DNA of 9,518 bases, taken from positions 1 to 9,518 of the forward strand of contig JALSOU010000134.1 in the NCBI GenBank assembly GCA_026986305.1. Reading direction: 5' to 3'. Below are positions 5,898 to 9,518 of the stretch, piece after piece (positions within the stretch are counted from its first letter, which is position 1; every line of letters begins with the position of its first letter). Made by a program: the position numbers and the translations under genes. The DNA is from Thermoplasmata archaeon (GTDB taxonomy: Archaea; Thermoplasmatota; Thermoplasmata; WALJ01). The notes under the pieces are model-generated. The model had not been told where the DNA came from and did not search any database. It saw only the letters and a program-made list of their open reading frames with translations.

Positions 5898-6502
5898 GAA
5901 AGAAGGAGCTTGTAAAGGATAACCCTCTGGTTGATGTAGCCGCCTACCTTTTCCTAGAAGACATCGCCGACAAGCAGGGAGCAGCGGGGATGAACACCTA
6001 CCTCATGAGCCTCGCAGCAGCTCTGGCAAGAAGCATGCCTGAGGAGGAATACGATAGCTGGGACAGCTTTGTGGAAGCTCTGAAAAACGGAGACTCCGCT
6101 CTATCTACATTTGAAGATGTTGAGATGCCCACAAAGCACTGCGTCGTGACAACAGAATCCCCGTTCCTGAGAGGCTGGCAGGAGTACACCAAGAGGATAG
6201 GTAACTTCGCAAGCATACACTACGAAGTGGCTGAGTACTACAACTCCATGGTTAAACCCGGTGCCATAGACAGTCAGGACATAATAATACAGACATACAG
6301 GTCTGAGATGGCCAAGAGAATAAGGGTCGAAGGAAAACAGCTGAGGGTCGCCCACATAGCCACAGTTGCCCCTGATGGAACAAAAAAAGTTGCACCTGAG
6401 GAGTGGCTGCCCATACTTCTGGAAAAGGCAGGGATAACACAGACAATGCTGAACATGATAATGAGGAACAACGCAAGCGTGTGGATCGTATATACAGAAT
6501 AA
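5894..6502 (+). CDS. Unrecognised protein, paralogue B of the tandem pair (lacks the Cys cluster)
   Basis: This gene encodes 202 residues. The ATG overlaps the previous stop (ATGA) and AGGAGG lies seven bases upstream, so translation is probably coupled. It aligns with paralogue A over most of its length: DIADKQGAAGMNTYL with DMSEKAGVEGTIQYW; WDSFVEALKNGDSALS with WPSFNVALREGRTAFS; the EYYNS and MAKRIRVEGKQL segment; and KAGITQTMLNMIMRNNASVWIVY with KIGINEEYVRSLLRNYACVYAII. Where A has Cys127, Cys130 and His133, B has Asp/Ser/Gln/Ile residues, and Cys83 is its only cysteine. A plausible reading is a heterodimer with one active and one structural subunit, or two subunits tuned to different ligands. 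It is the last gene of the compact operon and a T-rich stretch follows. No function can be assigned from sequence. Confidence 0.6.
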   Translation: MRKKELVKDNPLVDVAAYLFLEDIADKQGAAGMNTYLMSLAAALARSMPEEEYDSWDSFVEALKNGDSALSTFEDVEMPTKHCVVTTESPFLRGWQEYTKRIGNFASIHYEVAEYYNSMVKPGAIDSQDIIIQTYRSEMAKRIRVEGKQLRVAHIATVAPDGTKKVAPEEWLPILLEKAGITQTMLNMIMRNNASVWIVYTE

Positions 6503-6503
6503 A

Positions 6504-6519
6504 CCCTTTCTTCATTTTT
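6504..6519 (+). terminator. Possible weak T-tract terminator after the seven-gene operon
   Basis: A pyrimidine-rich run ending in TTTTT (6515-6519) follows the stop of paralogue B. Archaeal RNA polymerase can stop at T-tracts without a hairpin. The run is short, so read-through into the acetyltransferase gene is likely. Confidence 0.25.
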
Positions 6520-6530
6520 ATGGTGAGTTC

Positions 6531-7052
6531 TTGAGGCTTCTTTACAAAAATAAATATCAGTATTACCAGCTCGAGAGAGCAAACGATGTGGAAAAGATAA
6601 ACATACCTGAAGAAGAGGGGGGTTTCGATTTTTTTCATGGTCTTGGGATAGTGGGTTATGATAAGGCTTTCAAGATGTGGCTAAGAAAATTTCCTAGACC
6701 CATACTTATCGTTGCCATAAAAGATAACAGGGTTGTCGGGTGGATATTTGTCGAAGAATGGCCAAATGATTCCAAAGAAGGCGCTCCTGTTCATGTGCTC
6801 AGAGCAATAGAAGTGCTACCTGACGAAAGAAGAAAGAGAATAGGATACACTCTCGTCATACTGACTCTAAAAGAAACCATCGGTTATCTCATAACAAAAC
6901 CTTTAACAGAGGAGGCAGAGAAGTTCTTCAGAAAGATAGGTTTCATGTCTCCTGATGAGTTCAGAAATCCCCCTGTAGACCTCACAAAGCACCCGAAATA
7001 CATGATTTTTCCGGTTTATAAAAGAGATTTTGTGATAAAGGATTTGGAATAG
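6531..7052 (+). CDS. GNAT-family N-acetyltransferase
   Basis: This gene encodes 173 residues from a TTG start chosen for its GGTGAG ribosome binding site four bases upstream; the nearby ATG at 6520 is out of frame and stops at once. GNAT enzymes transfer an acetyl group from acetyl-CoA to an amine. The order fits: strands PILIVAIKDNRVVGWIFVEEW (57-77), then HVLRAIEVLPDERRKRIGYTLVILTL (88-113) as motif A, with the RRKRIG acetyl-CoA loop replacing the usual Q/RxxGxG. The later segment EEAEKFFRKIGF (127-138) is the classical helix followed by ..GF. The substrate is unknown. It lies 28 bases after the operon, either as its eighth gene or under its own promoter (TATATAC at 6489-6495 is possible). 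It ends 14 bases from the convergent gene. The fold assignment is good; protein or small-molecule substrate cannot be told apart. Confidence 0.75.
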   Translation: MRLLYKNKYQYYQLERANDVEKINIPEEEGGFDFFHGLGIVGYDKAFKMWLRKFPRPILIVAIKDNRVVGWIFVEEWPNDSKEGAPVHVLRAIEVLPDERRKRIGYTLVILTLKETIGYLITKPLTEEAEKFFRKIGFMSPDEFRNPPVDLTKHPKYMIFPVYKRDFVIKDLE

Positions 7053-7066
7053 GTTTCGGTTCATGT

Positions 7067-8599
7067 TTATAGAAGCGGCTCAAGCCTTATGTATGGCAGG
7101 CCTTTTTCTTCGTCCACCACAACAGCATATACCGGAGTTTTAGGCTTTACCCCATAGAGGCATAGAACCCTATCCTTCACGAAGAGCTTTATGTATGTGT
7201 CTGCCAAATTCGTTATCTCCTGTGCTAGCTTCAATCCTGGCCTCACAGCACACATGCCTATATCCTCAGTTTTCTTTGTTCTGGCAACTGTTTGCAGCAC
7301 ATCCCTTATAGCTATGGTATCTCCTCTAAGGTATTCTATGGTGTCGAAGCCAGCATAGTCCATTATCGGCCTGTTTTCCTCTCCTCTCAATTCCCTTATG
7401 TTTTCAGCATACATCTCATAGACTTCCTCGGCGTCCTTTCCAAGAAGTGGGAGAACATAAGGCCTCGGATCATCCTCGGTGAAGTAATCCACTATCCTTA
7501 TGTACTTTCTTGCGTATTCCTCGGCTTTCCCACCCATATACTCCATAGCATCTTTCATTATGTTATCAGCTGTATCTCCTCCGACAAGAACCCCAAATAT
7601 TCCCCTATCATTGGTTACAAAGTTAAGCCATATGGGCCTCATTATCAGATAATAATCCAGAAGGGAGACATTTGGTCCCAGTTCTACCACATTGTAGCTG
7701 CCTTTTTTAAGTCCACCGCCCAGTATTCTGTCCAGATCAGGGATTCCTGTGCTGTACATTCCATCTTTCTCTTCAACTGGCTCCCATAGGCTTTTTTTCT
7801 CAGAGCTGTTGTCCTCCATGCTGAAACTCCTGAACTTCCCATTGTTCAGCGTGAATATGTATCTGGGCTGTTCAATCTCTATGGCCCTTAGCTTTTCAAG
7901 GGAGATCTCCCTTATCCTTCTGGCATCAAACTCCGTATAATCCAGCTTGACAACACCATCAACCAGATACTCAAGCTCCGGCGCCTCATCTTTCTCAAGT
8001 ACGAAGATGACATCCGTGTTTGAATTCTCCACTAGGTCTTTTTGAAGCATGGTTATGAAATCCTCCGCATCAGTCCTGTGCTTGTGGGTTAGACCCTCTA
8101 TGCTATCTATTACAACCATGGCCTTTTCAGGAAGTATGGTATCTATCCTATCATACGTGTACTCAATCTCAGGTATCCTCCCATATTTGGCAAATATCCT
8201 GTTCATCCATGTTCGGTCCGTCTTTTCTGGTGGTGCTGAATCCATGTTTATGTCTTTGAGGAACTTCTTGGCGCTCTCTATCTTCTCCGCTTCCTCTTCG
8301 GGAAGCACGGGAGCTATCCTCTTTCTCCTTCCATAGAGGCTTTCGAGGAGGATTTTTCCAGCATCAACTATCTTTCTCCTCATTTCCTCCTTTTTCAGCC
8401 ATGGAAACTGCTGGAACAGAGCCTCATCAGACACCCTTGTGGTGAGATAGAAGCTTGATTCTGGTCTTCCGAGGTCCTCCATTATTTGGAGCGCAAATGT
8501 TGTCTTACCAGTACCTGCAGGCCCCTTTATCAGAAGAGATCGGCTTCCATTCAGGCTAAAGAACCTCTTAACCTCATCAGGTATGTTTGTCTCCTTCAT
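7067..8599 (-). CDS. GvpD-type P-loop ATPase (two RecA/KaiC-like domains)
   Basis: This gene encodes 510 residues from the ATG at 8599-8597, which overlaps the stop of the roadblock gene (ATGA); GAGGTG lies upstream. The N-terminal domain has Walker A GPAGTGKTTFALQ (26-38), a YLTTRVSDEALFQQFPWL segment (51-68) typical of GvpD-like proteins, an arginine-rich stretch GRRKRIAP (90-97) and Walker B MVVIDSIEGL (161-170, Asp165). The second domain opens with the KaiC-like STGIPDLDRILGGGLKKGS (283-301), but its Walker A position reads ELGPNVSLLDY (306-316) with no GKT, so it is probably inactive. In haloarchaea GvpD represses gas vesicle genes by acting on GvpE, and its P-loop and arginine-rich region matter for this. 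No gas vesicle gene is present here, so the protein is better seen as a GvpD-like regulatory ATPase. It is co-transcribed with a roadblock protein, its likely partner. The family is well supported; the target is unknown. Confidence 0.8.
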   Translation of the reverse strand: MKETNIPDEVKRFFSLNGSRSLLIKGPAGTGKTTFALQIMEDLGRPESSFYLTTRVSDEALFQQFPWLKKEEMRRKIVDAGKILLESLYGRRKRIAPVLPEEEAEKIESAKKFLKDINMDSAPPEKTDRTWMNRIFAKYGRIPEIEYTYDRIDTILPEKAMVVIDSIEGLTHKHRTDAEDFITMLQKDLVENSNTDVIFVLEKDEAPELEYLVDGVVKLDYTEFDARRIREISLEKLRAIEIEQPRYIFTLNNGKFRSFSMEDNSSEKKSLWEPVEEKDGMYSTGIPDLDRILGGGLKKGSYNVVELGPNVSLLDYYLIMRPIWLNFVTNDRGIFGVLVGGDTADNIMKDAMEYMGGKAEEYARKYIRIVDYFTEDDPRPYVLPLLGKDAEEVYEMYAENIRELRGEENRPIMDYAGFDTIEYLRGDTIAIRDVLQTVARTKKTEDIGMCAVRPGLKLAQEITNLADTYIKLFVKDRVLCLYGVKPKTPVYAVVVDEEKGLPYIRLEPLL

Positions 8600-8949
8600 T
8601 TCATAACACCTCTTAACTCCTTAGATGCCTTTTCACAGGCTTTTGAGAGCTCTTCACTCTTTTTATTCGATAAAACCACAAATATATTGTCTTCATTGAT
8701 TTCCGTTATTATCATCACAGAGTCCTTTGAAGTCGAAATCACTTCCATTGGTGGAGAAGAGTTGAACTCCTTATGTAGAATGCGAGCAGCGCTTATTATC
8801 GCAGCTGATAATGTAGAATAAAGATCGACACTTTTTTTCTCTGTACCGAACCAAGCTACAGGAACCCCTCCTGTGGAGCTTATGACGCATGCATTTGCCC
8901 CGCTTCGCTTGAGGTCTCTAAAGACATTTTCGAATGCTTTGCTTTTCAA
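8596..8949 (-). CDS. Roadblock/LC7 domain protein
   Basis: This gene encodes 117 residues from a TTG at 8949-8947, chosen because AGGGGGAT lies five bases upstream and the length is typical of a stand-alone roadblock domain. An in-frame ATG at 9015 would add 22 residues, but it has no ribosome binding site and lies inside the promoter of the divergent queH-like gene. The fold order is clear: a first helix (AFENVFRDLKRSG), strands ANACVISSTGGVPVAWFG (18-35), a long helix SVDLYSTLSAAIISAARILHKEF (40-62), then strands MEVISTSKDSVMIITEINEDNIFVVLS (68-94) and a last helix. Roadblock proteins dimerise and regulate NTPases, as MglB does for MglA. The stop overlaps the start of the GvpD-type ATPase, which makes that the obvious partner. 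It is much closer to the family consensus than the roadblock-like protein at 2821. Confidence 0.8.
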   Translation of the reverse strand: MKSKAFENVFRDLKRSGANACVISSTGGVPVAWFGTEKKSVDLYSTLSAAIISAARILHKEFNSSPPMEVISTSKDSVMIITEINEDNIFVVLSNKKSEELSKACEKASKELRGVMK

Positions 8950-8952
8950 GTT

Positions 8953-8960
8953 ATCCCCCT
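8953..8960 (-). promoter_or_regulatory. Ribosome binding site deciding the TTG start of the roadblock gene
   Basis: On the minus strand AGGGGGAT lies five bases before the TTG at 8949. It resembles the GGTGAT-type sites used elsewhere in the window, with one mismatch. No comparable site precedes the alternative ATG at 9015. Confidence 0.45.
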
Positions 8961-8980
8961 TTCTTATAGGAATATGTAAC

Positions 8981-8993
8981 TGATATTTAATTT
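8981..8993 (-). promoter_or_regulatory. TATA box candidate for the roadblock-GvpD operon
   Basis: The minus strand reads AAATTAAATATCA. Its TTAAATA centre is about 38 bases upstream of the TTG start, giving a predicted transcript start near 8961 and a leader of about 12 bases that contains the AGGGGGAT site. Confidence 0.4.
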
Positions 8994-9015
8994 TTCTGTA
9001 TTTCTGTTGGGTCAT

Positions 9016-9024
9016 CTTTTTATC
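9016..9024 (+). promoter_or_regulatory. TATA box candidate of the queH-like gene
   Basis: CTTTTTATC is centred about 25 bases upstream of the ATG at 9045. This fits a leaderless transcript, and no ribosome binding site precedes that ATG. It lies back to back with the roadblock promoter. Confidence 0.45.
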
Positions 9025-9044
9025 GAAGAAATTAATCGTGGCAC

Positions 9045-9518
9045 ATGCGTGTTCTAATTCATATCTGCTGCGCTCCCTGTTTCACCTACCCGCATAAAGC
9101 TCTCCTAGAAGAAGGGCATGAGGTTGTGGGTTTCTGGTACAATCCCAACATACATCCGTTTGAAGAGTACAGGAGAAGGCTTCAAACATTGCAGAGATAT
9201 CAGTTTCTAACCGGTGCGGAGATAATATACAGGGACGAATATCCTCTTGAGGAATTCCTCACAGGCATGATTCACTGGATGGATGAAGGGAAATCAAGGT
9301 GTGAGTACTGCTACAGGGTTAGGCTGGAAAGAACCGCGAAAGAGGCGAAAGAGATGGGTTTTGATGCCTTTTCCACCACCCTAACCCTCTCAAAATACCA
9401 GCCCATAGCTCTCATAAAAAAGATAGGCATGGAAATCTCAAAAAAATACGGGATTCCATACCTTCACAGGGATTTCAGGGTTGGGTGGAAGGAGTCCATA
9501 AGGATATCAAAGGAGCTG
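9045..9518 (+). CDS. queH: Epoxyqueuosine reductase QueH-like protein (DUF208), C-terminus beyond window
   Basis: 158 codons are open from the ATG at 9045 to the right edge. The family reads through clearly: HICCAPCFTYP (6-16) with the paired Cys8-Cys9, GHEVVGFWYNPNIHP (24-38), then RCEYCYRVRLERTA (85-98) with Cys86-x2-Cys89, FDAFSTTLTLSKYQ (106-119) and the conserved HRDFR (143-147). In bacteria QueH reduces epoxyqueuosine to queuosine in tRNA with an iron-sulfur cluster held by the CC and CxxC cysteines; all four are present. Members are near 180-210 residues, so most of the protein is in view. Archaea usually make archaeosine rather than queuosine, so the substrate here is uncertain and another tRNA-modification or redox step is possible. 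The start is chosen for its TATA spacing and because it places the CC motif where the family has it. There is no evident link to the signalling genes. Confidence 0.85.
   Translation, partial: MRVLIHICCAPCFTYPHKALLEEGHEVVGFWYNPNIHPFEEYRRRLQTLQRYQFLTGAEIIYRDEYPLEEFLTGMIHWMDEGKSRCEYCYRVRLERTAKEAKEMGFDAFSTTLTLSKYQPIALIKKIGMEISKKYGIPYLHRDFRVGWKESIRISKEL

Noticed and set aside
6489..6495. TATATAC as a separate promoter for the acetyltransferase gene
   Set aside because: It lies inside the end of the upstream coding region and has no BRE-like context. It is possible but not strong enough to list as a feature.
7292..8336. Plus-strand open frames opposite the GvpD-type gene
   Set aside because: They are shadows of a gene with clear Walker motifs and have no ribosome binding sites or recognisable domains.

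Overview
The window is archaeal chromosomal DNA. The evidence is a topoisomerase VI B subunit gene at the left edge, TATA boxes about 25 bases ahead of apparently leaderless or short-leader genes, GGTGAT-type ribosome binding sites, and KaiC-like and roadblock proteins. Arginine is written almost only with AGA/AGG and isoleucine often with ATA, as in many thermophilic archaea. A euryarchaeal (Thermoplasmata-like) thermophile is my guess; I cannot name a genus.

Layout. Bases 1-316 (minus) hold the start of top6B. Bases 317-516 are an AT-rich divergent promoter region with two near-identical 20-base direct repeats 47 bases apart. Bases 517-6502 (plus) hold seven tightly packed genes, each overlapping the next or separated by at most 8 bases. 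In order they are a short CheF-like PH-plus-winged-helix protein, a V4R-like sensor with a winged helix, a single-domain KaiC-like ATPase, a roadblock/LC7-like protein, a long coiled-coil protein with two winged helices, and two paralogous proteins of a family I do not recognise. A GNAT acetyltransferase gene (6531-7052) follows on the same strand after a 28-base gap. Converging on it from the other strand is a two-gene unit (8949 to 7067, minus): a roadblock/LC7 protein and a GvpD-type P-loop ATPase. At the right edge the start of a queH-like gene (9045 onward, plus) diverges from that unit.

How the genes may work together. The seven-gene operon combines an ATPase switch, ligand- or protein-sensing domains (V4R-like, PH-like, roadblock-like) and several winged helices, one set on a long coiled coil. 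This fits the published proposal that KaiC-like ATPases act as signal transduction hubs in archaea. The convergent pair repeats the logic of a roadblock protein plus a RecA/KaiC-type ATPase. I infer that the locus encodes a multi-protein sensing and regulatory complex. Its signal, its targets and the role of the paralogous pair cannot be read from sequence alone.
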